Positions 7,990-16,756 of a DNA stretch of 41,361 nucleotides are shown here, in pieces. This DNA comes from JBHIFB01 sp046760905. GTDB lineage: Bacteria; Gemmatimonadota; CAZMKB01. The first letter of the stretch is position 1. Each line of letters begins with the position of its first letter. The stretch is from assembly GCA_046760905.1 (NCBI GenBank), contig JBHIFB010000010.1, positions 1 to 41,361 of the forward strand, given 5' to 3'. The translations under genes and the position numbers were made by a program. Under the pieces are notes generated by a model. The model searched no databases. It saw nothing but the letters and a program-made list of their open reading frames with translations, and had not been told where the DNA came from.

Positions 7990-8760
7990 ATGCCCGATGA
8001 AGGTGAAGTAGTTGTGGTCATACCGGCCCGATATGATTCCAGGCGGTTCCCCGGGAAGGTCCTTGCCAGAATATGCGGGAGGAGCATGATCGAACACGTC
8101 TGGCGCAGCGTATCGGCCGCGCGGAATATTGACAGTGTCCTGGTGGCCACCGATGACGAGAGGATCGCCCGGGAGGTTAAAAACTTCGGGGGCAGCGTTG
8201 TGATGACTGACAAAAGCATCCCGAGCGGAAGTGACAGAGTTGCTGTGGTCGCCAGGAGCTCTGGGGCATCCATTATCGTCAATGTGCAGGCCGATGAACC
8301 TCTCACTGAACCTGAGTCCATTGACGATCTCATACTATTCATGCACCGGGAGAAAAGGGCTGAGATCGCTACTGTCGTGAGGCCGATAAAGGATCCCCGC
8401 GAGCTCTTCGACTCGAATGTGGTGAAGGCTGTGATCGCTTCGGGTGGCAGGGTCCTCTATTTCTCGCGTTCACTCATACCGTATCACGAAAGTCCCGAGA
8501 GACTCACCCGCAAGATGCTGAAAGAGGATAAGTTTTATGCTCATGCAGGAATATACGCATACCGCCGTGAGGCCCTCCTTAGATTGACCTCTCTTACACC
8601 TTCTTTTCTCGAAGTGCGGGAATCCCTTGAACAGTTGAGAGCTCTCGAGAACGGAATGAGCGTATATGCAATTGTGAGGGATGTGAACTCGATCGGGGTG
8701 GATCTGCCGACTCATATCCCAATCGTGGAGAAGAGGTTAAGGGAGCGGGGTGATGAATAA
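7990..8760 (+). CDS. kdsB: 3-deoxy-manno-octulosonate cytidylyltransferase (CMP-Kdo synthetase)
   Basis: Activates Kdo with CTP to CMP-Kdo for lipid A-Kdo assembly, in the cytosol. The nucleotide-binding start IPARYDSRRFPGK, the VATDDERI segment, the SGSDRVA motif and NVQADEP (metal and nucleotide binding) are all present. Of the in-frame starts at 7897, 7960 and 7990, I chose ATG 7990 because GGAGG at 7980-7984 sits 5 bases before it; this gives 256 residues, normal for KdsB. The earlier starts would overlap the upstream gene and add an unconserved extension. It is followed by pyrG, which makes its CTP substrate. Confidence 0.95.
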   Translation: MPDEGEVVVVIPARYDSRRFPGKVLARICGRSMIEHVWRSVSAARNIDSVLVATDDERIAREVKNFGGSVVMTDKSIPSGSDRVAVVARSSGASIIVNVQADEPLTEPESIDDLILFMHREKRAEIATVVRPIKDPRELFDSNVVKAVIASGGRVLYFSRSLIPYHESPERLTRKMLKEDKFYAHAGIYAYRREALLRLTSLTPSFLEVRESLEQLRALENGMSVYAIVRDVNSIGVDLPTHIPIVEKRLRERGDE

Positions 8761-8813
8761 AATAGAGTGGAAAAAAAGACGAATTTATATTATTTTTCAT
8801 ATGAAAAAGGCAC

Positions 8814-8837
8814 AGAGGCATCCGGCAGCCTCTTTCT
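8814..8837 (+). terminator. Weak possible terminator or attenuator between kdsB and pyrG
   Basis: AGAGGC (8814-8819) pairs with GCCTCT (8828-8833) around an 8-base loop, followed by a short T-rich stretch (TTTCT). The stem is only 6 bp, so termination would be partial at best. Its place 50 bases before pyrG would suit control of that gene, but no known pyrG attenuator is recognised. Confidence 0.3.
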
Positions 8838-8887
8838 AAGCGCTAACATTTAAGCATACGGATTCTTACAGGATAGGGGGATAGGTC

Positions 8888-10576
8888 ATGAGTTCTCGGG
8901 CGGGGGAAATCGATCTATCAGATGTTGCCATGAAGTATATCTTCATAACAGGTGGGGTCGTCTCATCCCTCGGGAAGGGTATTGCTTCAGCCTCCCTCGG
9001 CATGCTACTCAAGTCGCGCGGCCTCAGGGTGACCTTGCTCAAATTCGACCCTTATCTCAACGTCGATCCAGGAACGCTCTCACCTTTCCAGCACGGGGAG
9101 GTGTTCGTGACCGATGACGGGGCTGAAACCGACCTGGACCTCGGACATTACGAGCGATTCGTCGACGTCTCCATGAGCCAGGACAACAACTGGACCGCGG
9201 GAAGGGTGTATAATTCAGTTCTCACGAAGGAACGCCGTGGGGATTATCTCGGAGCCACGCTTCAGGTCATACCGCACGTGACGAATGAGATCAAGCAGGC
9301 GATCACGAAGCTCGCAGACAAATCGAAAGTAGATTGCGTCATATCGGAGATCGGCGGAACGGTGGGCGATATCGAAAGCCTGCCCTTTCTTGAAGCGATA
9401 AGGCAGATGAGGCTTGACAAAGGTAAGTCCAACACCCTGTTCATCCACCTCACGCTTGTTCCGTATATAAAGACCGCCGGAGAGCTCAAGACGAAACCGA
9501 CGCAGCACAGCGTCAAGCAGCTCCGGGAGATAGGAATCCAGCCCGACATCCTGCTCTGTCGCACTGAGGGTAGGCTCACCGAAACCTCGAAGCAGAAAAT
9601 CGGGCTGTTCTGCAACGTTCCCTCGGATGCGGTAATCGAAGCGAGAGATGTGGATTCCGTATACAAGGTACCGCTTGTATTCCATGCGGAAGGTATGGAT
9701 GATCTCGTAGTGAAACTCCTCAATCTCGAACTCAGGCCCCCGGACCTTGACCAGTGGAAGAGGATCGTATCCGCCGTCGACAATCCAGGATCGGAGGTCG
9801 ATATCGCTATATGCGGCAAATACACGACCCTCCACGATTCGTACAAATCGATACTCGAAGCGTTTACTCATGCGGGGATAGCGAATGATGTGAAGGTGAA
9901 CATCAACTGGGTCGATTCGGAGCTATTAAATGAGGAGAACGTAGCCGGGAAGCTTTCCGGTTATTCGGGAGTCCTGATACCTGGCGGATTCGGTCACCGT
10001 GGTGTTGAAGGGATGGTACAGGCTGTGAAGTACGTGAGGGAGAACGATGTCCCCTTCTTCGGGATATGTCTGGGCCTTCAATGCGCAGTGATAGAGTATG
10101 CGAGAAACGTGTGTGGCCTGGAAAATTCGCACAGCTCAGAGTTTGACGAAGACTCGCCGGATAAAGTCATTCACCTCATGCCTGATCAAAATAGGGTGGT
10201 GATGAAGGGAGGCACAATGCGACTCGGCGCCTACCCCTGTCAGCTGGAAGAAGGGTCCCTGGCACGAAAGACATACGGAGTTAGTGAGATATCCGAAAGG
10301 CACAGGCATCGGTATGAGGTAAACAACAAATACAGGGATGTTCTCAGAAGGCATGGCCTTGTAATATCCGGGTCCTCTCCAGATGGAAGACTTGTTGAGA
10401 TGATCGAGCTCTCAGGTCATCCCTGGTTTGTTGGGTGTCAGTTCCATCCCGAGCTGAAGTCCAGGCCTACTAACCCCCACCCCCTGTTTAGGGACTTTAT
10501 CAGGGCTGCAAAGGAGTATGCCGACAGGACAAGATCCGGCTCTCATTCTAAGCGGGAAAGCCTGGTGATGGAGTAG
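8888..10576 (+). CDS. pyrG: CTP synthase
   Basis: Converts UTP to CTP using glutamine-derived ammonia. The N-terminal synthetase domain (about residues 15-285) begins MKYIFITGGVVSSLGKG and carries EIGGTVGDIES. The glutaminase domain (about 305-550) holds the nucleophile Cys394 in FFGICLGLQ and the His/Glu pair in QFHPELKS. The total of 562 residues is slightly long because ATG 8888 adds 14 residues before the conserved start at 8930. I kept 8888 because a G-rich Shine-Dalgarno stretch (AGGGGG) lies about 7 bases upstream, while 8930 has none. Position between kdsB and kdsA fits CTP supply for CMP-Kdo. Confidence 0.97.
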   Translation: MSSRAGEIDLSDVAMKYIFITGGVVSSLGKGIASASLGMLLKSRGLRVTLLKFDPYLNVDPGTLSPFQHGEVFVTDDGAETDLDLGHYERFVDVSMSQDNNWTAGRVYNSVLTKERRGDYLGATLQVIPHVTNEIKQAITKLADKSKVDCVISEIGGTVGDIESLPFLEAIRQMRLDKGKSNTLFIHLTLVPYIKTAGELKTKPTQHSVKQLREIGIQPDILLCRTEGRLTETSKQKIGLFCNVPSDAVIEARDVDSVYKVPLVFHAEGMDDLVVKLLNLELRPPDLDQWKRIVSAVDNPGSEVDIAICGKYTTLHDSYKSILEAFTHAGIANDVKVNINWVDSELLNEENVAGKLSGYSGVLIPGGFGHRGVEGMVQAVKYVRENDVPFFGICLGLQCAVIEYARNVCGLENSHSSEFDEDSPDKVIHLMPDQNRVVMKGGTMRLGAYPCQLEEGSLARKTYGVSEISERHRHRYEVNNKYRDVLRRHGLVISGSSPDGRLVEMIELSGHPWFVGCQFHPELKSRPTNPHPLFRDFIRAAKEYADRTRSGSHSKRESLVME

Positions 10577-10616
10577 ACCGCATCGTTTCCCGAGGAACAC
10601 ACAAGGGAGCTTGGTT

Positions 10617-11462
10617 GTGGGAATAAAAGTTGGCAGATTCGAACTGGGTGGCTTTGATGGATTTTTCCTGATCGCGGGTCCCTGCGTAATTGAGGAAACC
10701 GCCCGGACCATGGAGATTGCCGAGCGGCTTGCAGCTCTCGGGCTCAAATTCGGGGTGCCTATCATATTCAAGGCATCCTTTACGAAGGCAAACAGGTCCT
10801 CGGTCGGATCATACACGGGTCCCGGGATAGATGAGGGTCTGGAGGTGCTGGCGAAAGTGAAGCGTGAGTTCGATATCCCGGTCACATCCGATGTGCACTG
10901 CAGAAACGATGTCGATGCAGCGAGCCAGGTCCTGGATCTTATACAGGTCCCTGCTTTTCTCTCGAGACAAACGGAGCTCATCCGTTGTGCGGCAAGAACA
11001 GGAAAACCGCTGAATATCAAAAAGGGTCAATTCATGTCCTCCCGGCAGGTGAGGCTCGCCGCTCTGAAGGCCTGCAGCGAGGGAAACAGAAATGTGATTC
11101 TGACTGAGAGAGGAACATTCTTTGGTTACGGAGATCTCGTCGTGGATATGCGTAACCTGGTTCTCATGCGAGAGGGGGGCTTCCCGGTGGTTTATGACGC
11201 GACTCATTCGATCCAGAGACCCACCGGGCTCGGGGAAGTCTCTGGCGGGGACCGGGATATGATAACTCCGCTAATGCGAGCGGCTGTGGCTGCAGGGGTC
11301 GATGGTATATTTTTCGAAACTCATCCCGAACCTGAAGAGGCTCTCAGTGACGGTCCATCGATGCTCCCGCTCGATGAGGCCCGGTCTTTCATCGAGCAGG
11401 CGCTGCGTATCAGGGAGGCATCTCTTGCATGCTGGAGAAGTGAAGAAGCGAAAAAATCTTAG
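10617..11462 (+). CDS. kdsA: 3-deoxy-8-phosphooctulonate (Kdo-8-phosphate) synthase, metal-dependent type
   Basis: Condenses arabinose-5-phosphate with PEP to Kdo-8-phosphate. Family marks are LIAGPCVIE near residues 18-26, FKASFTKANRSS, TSDVH, KKGQFMSS and YDATHSIQRP. Cys23 in AGPC occupies the metal-ligand position of the metal-dependent class (as in Aquifex), where the metal-independent E. coli type has asparagine. GTG 10617 is preferred over TTG 10611 because GGGAG (10605-10609) is 7 bases from the GTG and only 1 base from the TTG. It gives 281 residues, a normal length. The end overlaps kdsC. Confidence 0.95.
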   Translation: MGIKVGRFELGGFDGFFLIAGPCVIEETARTMEIAERLAALGLKFGVPIIFKASFTKANRSSVGSYTGPGIDEGLEVLAKVKREFDIPVTSDVHCRNDVDAASQVLDLIQVPAFLSRQTELIRCAARTGKPLNIKKGQFMSSRQVRLAALKACSEGNRNVILTERGTFFGYGDLVVDMRNLVLMREGGFPVVYDATHSIQRPTGLGEVSGGDRDMITPLMRAAVAAGVDGIFFETHPEPEEALSDGPSMLPLDEARSFIEQALRIREASLACWRSEEAKKS

Positions 11463-11958
11463 GATAAAAATGATCATTTCGGATGTGGATGGTGTATTAA
11501 CAGATGGGGCAATTTACATCGACCAGGAGGGTAGAAGGCTGCGCCGATTCTCGGTTCTTGATGGAGTTGCTTTTCAAATGGCCCATAGCGTCGGCCTCCT
11601 GACGGCACTCGTTTCGAGCAGGCACTCACCGGAGGTACTGTCGAGGGCCGAGGAACTAGGAATCGTTGAGGTGCATCTGGGGGTGAGGGATAAGTATGCG
11701 ACTGTGGACAGCATCACGAAAAAACATGGAATCAAATTGGGAGAAACATGCTATATAGGGGATGACCTGAATGATCTACGCACATTGCAGAACGTCGGAT
11801 ATTCAATAACAGTTCCGGAGGCGCCAGTTGAGCTAAGATCGATTGCAGACTATGTGAGTGAGAAATCAGGTGGGGAGGGGGCATTCAGGGAGGCAATGGA
11901 GCACATCCTGCACAATATGGGGCTCTATGCAACGGCATGTGAAAAAGTTGCGGGCTGA
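11440..11958 (+). CDS. kdsC: 3-deoxy-D-manno-octulosonate 8-phosphate phosphatase (KdsC-like HAD)
   Basis: Hydrolyses Kdo-8-phosphate to Kdo. The short cap-less HAD fold starts with ISDVDGVLTDG (catalytic Asp pair), continues with LVSSRHS (motif II) and ends with YIGDDLNDL (metal-binding motif). About 172 residues are expected from GTG 11440, which has GGAG a few bases upstream and gives the usual 10-residue lead before the DVDG motif; ATG 11470 is the alternative. It overlaps the 3' end of kdsA by 23 bases, so the two are translated together and act in succession. Confidence 0.93.
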   Translation: MKKRKNLRIKMIISDVDGVLTDGAIYIDQEGRRLRRFSVLDGVAFQMAHSVGLLTALVSSRHSPEVLSRAEELGIVEVHLGVRDKYATVDSITKKHGIKLGETCYIGDDLNDLRTLQNVGYSITVPEAPVELRSIADYVSEKSGGEGAFREAMEHILHNMGLYATACEKVAG

Positions 11959-11974
11959 GCCGGAGGTATAATTT

Positions 11975-12967
11975 TTGCATAGAATGATAAAAGAAGGAAA
12001 GACCGAAAGCCTCGACCTCATTGAGAAGGCCAAGGGTGTGATTCGAATCGAGGCCCATGCCGTGAACTCCCTGTACGATAGAATCGGAAAGGAGTTCCTG
12101 AGAGCTGTTGAACTTCTTTACTCAGCCAGGGGTAGGGTGATCGTTTCAGGACTGGGGAAGTCGGGGTATGTTGCAAGAAAAATCGCTTCCACCCTAGCGA
12201 GCACAGGAACACCGGCGATCTATCTACATCCGGTAGAAGGAGTACATGGAGATCTCGGTGTTGCGACGAAGGGTGACGTTGTTATCGCTGTTTCAAAAAG
12301 CGGCGAGATGGATGAACTTCCCCACCTTCTCAACATATTCAAGAGACTGGAGGTCAGCGTGATCGCCATAACCGGTACTCTGGACTCCACGCTGGCTCTG
12401 AACGCTGATGTGGTGCTCGATGTGAGTGTCGAAGAAGAAGCATGCCCTCATAACCTCGCTCCGACTGCAAGCACGACAGCCTCCCTCGCCATGGGTGATG
12501 CCCTCGCCATCGCCCTGCTTCTCAAGAGGGGGTTCACCTACGAGGACTTTGCTCTGATCCATCCTGGCGGGTCACTGGGAAGGAAACTCCTGAAAGTGGA
12601 AGATGTAATGATGCGGGGAGAAGATGTCCCATGGGTATCCCTTGATTCAACGATGAAGGATGCAGTAATAGAGATGACGGCCAAAAGGGGCATTACCAGC
12701 GTCGTCGATAAGAAACACCACGTCGTGGGTGTTATAACGAATGGTGATCTCATGAGGCTGTTGGAGAAAACGGAGAGTATTTTCGACATACCCGTCGCAG
12801 ATGTCATGAATAAAAATCCAAAGATCATATATCAAAAGGAACTCGGCGCCACTGCTGTGAAAATGATGGAAGAGTACGGAATCATCTCGATGCCGGTTGT
12901 AGATGAAGAAAACAGACTCAAAGGCGTTATTCATCTGCATGATCTGATGAGAGCGAGGGTCCTGTGA
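11975..12967 (+). CDS. kdsD: D-arabinose-5-phosphate isomerase (SIS domain plus two CBS domains)
   Basis: Makes arabinose-5-phosphate from ribulose-5-phosphate, the first step towards Kdo. An N-terminal SIS domain (about residues 40-170) shows SGLGKSGYVARKIASTLASTG, HPVEGVHGDLG and the SKSGEMDEL sugar-phosphate loop. Two CBS domains follow (about 208-265 and 275-330). TTG 11975 is chosen because GGAGG at 11962-11966 is 8 bases away, whereas ATG 11984 is 17 bases away. The 330-residue length matches the KdsD/KpsF/GutQ family. The stop overlaps the lptC start. Confidence 0.95.
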   Translation: MHRMIKEGKTESLDLIEKAKGVIRIEAHAVNSLYDRIGKEFLRAVELLYSARGRVIVSGLGKSGYVARKIASTLASTGTPAIYLHPVEGVHGDLGVATKGDVVIAVSKSGEMDELPHLLNIFKRLEVSVIAITGTLDSTLALNADVVLDVSVEEEACPHNLAPTASTTASLAMGDALAIALLLKRGFTYEDFALIHPGGSLGRKLLKVEDVMMRGEDVPWVSLDSTMKDAVIEMTAKRGITSVVDKKHHVVGVITNGDLMRLLEKTESIFDIPVADVMNKNPKIIYQKELGATAVKMMEEYGIISMPVVDEENRLKGVIHLHDLMRARVL

Positions 12968-13530
12968 GAGTTTATCAAATGCATAAAGTGATATCTTTCA
13001 CCTTTCTGCTCTGCTTTCTCACTACCGTCGCATGCTCGGACCGATCGACTACTGAGGTTATCACTCAACAGGAGGGCGCTGAACTGCCCGACCAGATCAT
13101 AACCGGGTTCAGCATCACTATCACCGATGAAGGTGTCAAGAAGACCCAGGTGGAAGCCGCCAAAGCTTTCGTTTTCGAGGAGAGGGATGAAATAGCAGCA
13201 AGGGATCTCCACATGAAATTCTATAACTCCAGTGGAGAATATTTCTCCCAGCTCTGGTCCGACAGCGGAACGATCGACATGGAAAGCAACAACATGCACG
13301 CCATCGGAAACGTCGTCGTACTCACGAATGATAGTCTCAGGCTGGAGACAGAGACGCTGTACTGGGATGAGGAGAAAGAGGAGATAAGCACAGAGGATTC
13401 GGTTGTGTTCTACCAGGAAGATAAAACGGTGAGGGGAGTTGGATTATACTCCGATCCGGGGCTCGAGGATGTTGTGATTCTCAGTCCCACAGGTAGATTC
13501 AAGGAGAAGGAAAGGACAGATAAGGATTAG
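12964..13530 (+). CDS. lptC: LPS export protein, LptC-like
   Basis: A bitopic or lipid-anchored periplasmic protein that passes LPS from the LptBFG transporter to LptA. The protein has a short hydrophobic N-terminus (ISFTFLLCFLTTVAC, possible but weak lipobox) and then the LptC pattern of beta-strands: GFSITITDEG, AAKAFVFEERDEI, ARDLHMKFYNSSG and a strand series about residues 75-160. GTG 12964 overlaps the kdsD stop and has GAGGG upstream; ATG 12979 is an alternative that shortens the leader by 5 residues. The identification rests on fold pattern and on position directly before lptA and lptB. Confidence 0.82.
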   Translation: MRVYQMHKVISFTFLLCFLTTVACSDRSTTEVITQQEGAELPDQIITGFSITITDEGVKKTQVEAAKAFVFEERDEIAARDLHMKFYNSSGEYFSQLWSDSGTIDMESNNMHAIGNVVVLTNDSLRLETETLYWDEEKEEISTEDSVVFYQEDKTVRGVGLYSDPGLEDVVILSPTGRFKEKERTDKD

Positions 13531-13549
13531 GCGGTGGAAAGCGATTCTG

Positions 13550-14563
13550 TTGCTGATCGTGTTCTCGGGTGGTTCACTCTTTCCGGAAACCGTCGAGAAG
13601 GAGGACCTTGTCCTGGAACATGCGGGGAGAATGAACAGGCGCCTGGAGGATGGTCGCATCATACTTTACCTTGTAGAAGATGTGAAGTGGAGGAAAGGAG
13701 AGACAGTAATCAGCAGTGACACCGCCTCCTATGTGGAAGATCTGGGGTGGTTGAGGCTGACGGGACACGTAAGCGTTACCGAACCGGAGAGGACTATACT
13801 GGCGGACACGGTTGATTATTACGAGGAAGACGACAAAGCGGAAGCCAGAGGTGAGGTGACTGTGATCTCCGAGGACAGCAAGCAGAAGCTACAGACCAAC
13901 CGGCTGATTTACATGAGGGAGAAAGACCACATGACCGCTTTCAATAGACCTATGATCACTGTCAGAAGGGAAGAGGAAGAAGGGGACAGCACATCGCTTG
14001 TCATCTGGGGGAACCGGGTGGTTTCCTGTGGAGAAGACAGTCTCTTCGTGGTTGGTGATGTGATCATGGAAGGAGACAGTCTGGGCGCGGAGTGTGACTC
14101 GTCTTTCTATGACCTGGAAAAGGATTGGATAAGGCTCAGAAACAATCCCGTCGTCACGGTGACACAGCACATTGCATGGGGGGATGAGGTGGATCTTTAC
14201 ATTCCTGATGAGAAGATCGAACAGGCAGCCGTGAGAGGGAGTGCCCGTGCCGAGGGAAGGAAGGAACTCAAAGAGGAGGAGGAAACCACAGGGGAGGAAC
14301 GCTTCTGGACGGAAGCAGATTCGCTAGTTTTGCTATTTAAGGACGAAGAGCTCAGCGAATTGACGGCTTACTCCAAAGCGAGGAGTCTAGTTGAGAGGGA
14401 AGATGAGGACAAAAAAGTCGAAAGGAACTATGTGACCGGTAATGTAATAACAGTGAAAATGGAAGAGGGGGAAGTCGAAAGGGTACTGGTGGAGGGAGAT
14501 GGCAGGGGTGTCTATGTCATGCCGCCGGACACCATAAAGGCAGGTGCTGGAAGTGACCGATAA
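13550..14563 (+). CDS. lptA: LPS transport protein, OstA/LptA-like, long form
   Basis: A periplasmic beta-jellyroll protein that bridges LPS from inner to outer membrane. Repeated OstA-type strands are visible (VISSDTASYVEDLGWLRLTG, ILADTVDYYEEDDKAEARG, LQTNRLIYM, then the VWGNRVV and ADSLVLL segments). At 337 residues it is about twice E. coli LptA. The only standard in-frame start is TTG 13550, yet it cuts the hydrophobic leader and removes the basic run encoded just upstream (RIRRWKAILLL). An ATT start at 13526, with AAAGGA 9 bases before it, would restore a full signal peptide. The end overlaps lptB by 20 bases. A second LptC-like or LptD-like part is possible. Confidence 0.75.
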   Translation: MLIVFSGGSLFPETVEKEDLVLEHAGRMNRRLEDGRIILYLVEDVKWRKGETVISSDTASYVEDLGWLRLTGHVSVTEPERTILADTVDYYEEDDKAEARGEVTVISEDSKQKLQTNRLIYMREKDHMTAFNRPMITVRREEEEGDSTSLVIWGNRVVSCGEDSLFVVGDVIMEGDSLGAECDSSFYDLEKDWIRLRNNPVVTVTQHIAWGDEVDLYIPDEKIEQAAVRGSARAEGRKELKEEEETTGEERFWTEADSLVLLFKDEELSELTAYSKARSLVEREDEDKKVERNYVTGNVITVKMEEGEVERVLVEGDGRGVYVMPPDTIKAGAGSDR

Positions 14564-15287
14564 TGGCCTGAAGCTCGAAGCCGTGAACCTTGTGAAATCC
14601 TATAAGGGAAGAAGGGTCGTCGATTCTCTGAACCTCTCGATATCGCCCGAAGAGGTAGTAGGCTTGCTCGGGCCCAATGGCGCAGGGAAGACAACGACAT
14701 TCTACATGATAGTTGGATTGATATCACCAGATGATGGAGAGATCTTATTCAATGGTGAGAACATCACAGGTTACCCTATGTACAAACGCTCGCGAATGGG
14801 GATAGGCTATCTCTCCCAGGAGCCTTCGGTGTTCCGGAAGCTCACGGTGGAGGAGAATATAATGGCTATTCTCGAAACGATAGGCTTGACTCCAGAACAG
14901 CGGCGAGAACGGTGCGATGCCCTCCTTGAGGAACTCTCGATCGCTCATCTGAGGAAGAATAAGGCTTTCACTCTCTCAGGTGGTGAGAGAAGACGACTGG
15001 AGATCACTCGTGCACTGGTGACGAAGCCTCAGTTCATCCTGCTCGATGAACCATTCTCCGGCATTGATCCTATCGCAGTGGATGAGATCCAGGCTATTAT
15101 CTCAAGGCTAAGGGAAAAAGGATTGGGCGTTCTGATCACTGACCACAATGTGAGAGATACCCTTGAAATTACTGACCGTGCGTATATAATGTACGAAGGG
15201 AGTATTCAGGTTTCAGGAAACGCAGAGGAGCTTGTGAAGGATCCACAAGCCAGAAAGCTGTATCTTGGAGACGATTTCAGTCTGTAA
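14544..15287 (+). CDS. lptB: LPS export ABC transporter ATP-binding protein
   Basis: Cytoplasmic ATPase that drives LPS extraction from the inner membrane with LptF and LptG, which are not in this window. Walker A GPNGAGKTTT is at about residues 43-52, the Q-loop in LSQEPSVFRKLTVEEN, the signature LSGGERRRLEI near 145, Walker B FILLDEPFSGIDPIA near 165-180, and the H-loop in ITDHNVRDTL. These segments are highly typical of LptB rather than other ABC proteins. The GTG at 14544 overlaps the end of the lptA-like gene; GTG 14553 is an alternative. Length (247 residues) is normal. Confidence 0.96.
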   Translation: MLEVTDNGLKLEAVNLVKSYKGRRVVDSLNLSISPEEVVGLLGPNGAGKTTTFYMIVGLISPDDGEILFNGENITGYPMYKRSRMGIGYLSQEPSVFRKLTVEENIMAILETIGLTPEQRRERCDALLEELSIAHLRKNKAFTLSGGERRRLEITRALVTKPQFILLDEPFSGIDPIAVDEIQAIISRLREKGLGVLITDHNVRDTLEITDRAYIMYEGSIQVSGNAEELVKDPQARKLYLGDDFSL

Positions 15288-15318
15288 ATGATTCCTAGAA
15301 TCCCCTGGTGGAAGGACA

Positions 15319-16725
15319 ATGGAACTCAAAGGTAAGCTGATCGCTACGCAGAGACTCGAACAAACAATCAATCCCCGCCTCTATCAGGCAATGGATCTGC
15401 TCTATATGCCTCTTCTCGATTTACAGCAGTATCTCAAACAGGAGCTACTGGTAAATCCGTTCCTCGAGCTCGTGGAGAGCGTCGATGAATCCGACGAGGA
15501 GTCCTCCATCGAGGAAGAGGCGGAAGAGACCGAAGAGGATGAAATAGACTGGGAAAAGGTTCTCATGGACGGGTTTGATGCCGAGTATGTCGGTGAGGAA
15601 AAAGACACCAGAGAACCATACGAAAGAGTGCCGGTCACACGAATCACCCTGTATGATCATCTTCTCCGGCAATTGTCCTTCCTGAAACTGACTGAAAGGG
15701 AGAGAGCTATAGGCGAGGAGATTATCGGTAATATCAATGAGGATGGGTATCTCACCTGTGATCTTTCTGACATCACCAAGGCTCTCGCGGAAGAACTGAA
15801 GGGCGTGAACGACGAGGAGGTGGAGGCTGTGCTTGTAAAAGTACAGACCTTCGATCCGCCAGGTGTGGCTGCCCGGAGCATTCAGGAATGCCTCCTCATA
15901 CAGCTGGAGGATAAAGGCCAGAAAGATAGTTTGCCCTACCGGATCGTGAAAGACTTCTTTCCACAGCTAACGCAGCACAAGTGGAGTGAGATTGCAAGGG
16001 CCATCGGTGTGAATCAAAAGGAAGTGCAGGATCAGGCTGACTTCATCGCCGGCCTCGAACCGAAGCCGGGGAGAAGGTTTTCCGAACAGCCTGATAACTA
16101 TGTAACACCTGACCTTATCGTAGAGAGGGTAGACGGTGAGTACATAGTGAGCCTCAATGATTCAAACGTACCTCGTCTGCGTAAGAGCAGTATGTACTGG
16201 CAACTTGCTCAGGATAAGAAGAAATTCAAAGGTGAAACCAAGAAATTCATACTCGAGAAGCTGAGTAATGCAAGCTGGCTGATCCAGGCGATAGAGCAGA
16301 GAAGGCAAACGATGCTGAAGGTCATGAACTTCATCATCGAGAGGCAGCTGGACTTTTTCGAGAGGGGAATTTCCTACCTCAGGCCACTGACGTTGAGAGA
16401 AGTGGCCGAGGTAATCGATATGCATGAGTCCACGGTGAGCAGAGTCACGAACGCAAAGTATTGTCAGACGCCGAGAGGGGTCTTCCCGCTCAAGTTCTTT
16501 TTCTCGAGTGGTCTCGACACCGAAGACGGAGACGAGGTATCCGCGAGAGGCATAAGGGACCAGATCGCAAAACTCATATCCAATGAGGACACGAGTAAGC
16601 CCCTTACCGATCAGGCGATCGTGAATATACTGAACGAGGAAGGGATCAGAATAGCCCGCCGTACTGTTGCTAAGTACAGGGACCAGCTGGGGATTTTACC
16701 TGCAAGGCTGAGGAAGAGAGTTTGA
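15319..16725 (+). CDS. rpoN: RNA polymerase sigma-54 factor
   Basis: Alternative sigma factor for -24/-12 promoters that need enhancer-binding ATPases. Region I begins with the glutamine/leucine-rich TQRLEQTINPRLYQAMDLL, followed by an acidic region II (about residues 55-85), the core-binding region (about 110-300), the helix-turn-helix (REVAEVIDMHESTVSRV near 357-373) and the RpoN box ARRTVAKYR at 446-454 near the end. The length of 468 residues is normal. It lies between lptB and hpf as in Proteobacteria. No enhancer-binding protein is in this window; one candidate target site lies at 37621. Confidence 0.97.
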   Translation: MELKGKLIATQRLEQTINPRLYQAMDLLYMPLLDLQQYLKQELLVNPFLELVESVDESDEESSIEEEAEETEEDEIDWEKVLMDGFDAEYVGEEKDTREPYERVPVTRITLYDHLLRQLSFLKLTERERAIGEEIIGNINEDGYLTCDLSDITKALAEELKGVNDEEVEAVLVKVQTFDPPGVAARSIQECLLIQLEDKGQKDSLPYRIVKDFFPQLTQHKWSEIARAIGVNQKEVQDQADFIAGLEPKPGRRFSEQPDNYVTPDLIVERVDGEYIVSLNDSNVPRLRKSSMYWQLAQDKKKFKGETKKFILEKLSNASWLIQAIEQRRQTMLKVMNFIIERQLDFFERGISYLRPLTLREVAEVIDMHESTVSRVTNAKYCQTPRGVFPLKFFFSSGLDTEDGDEVSARGIRDQIAKLISNEDTSKPLTDQAIVNILNEEGIRIARRTVAKYRDQLGILPARLRKRV

Positions 16726-16756
16726 TGTTCACACACTTGAGCATGAGGAGGTGGCA

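Noticed and set aside
8801..8839. Twelve-codon open frame (MKKAQRHPAASF) before pyrG as a possible leader peptide
   Set aside because: No Shine-Dalgarno sequence precedes its ATG, and the overlapping hairpin is weak; nothing links it to pyrG control.
9215..9871. Minus-strand open frame of 218 codons
   Set aside because: Antisense of pyrG, a firmly identified gene; a shadow of codon bias.
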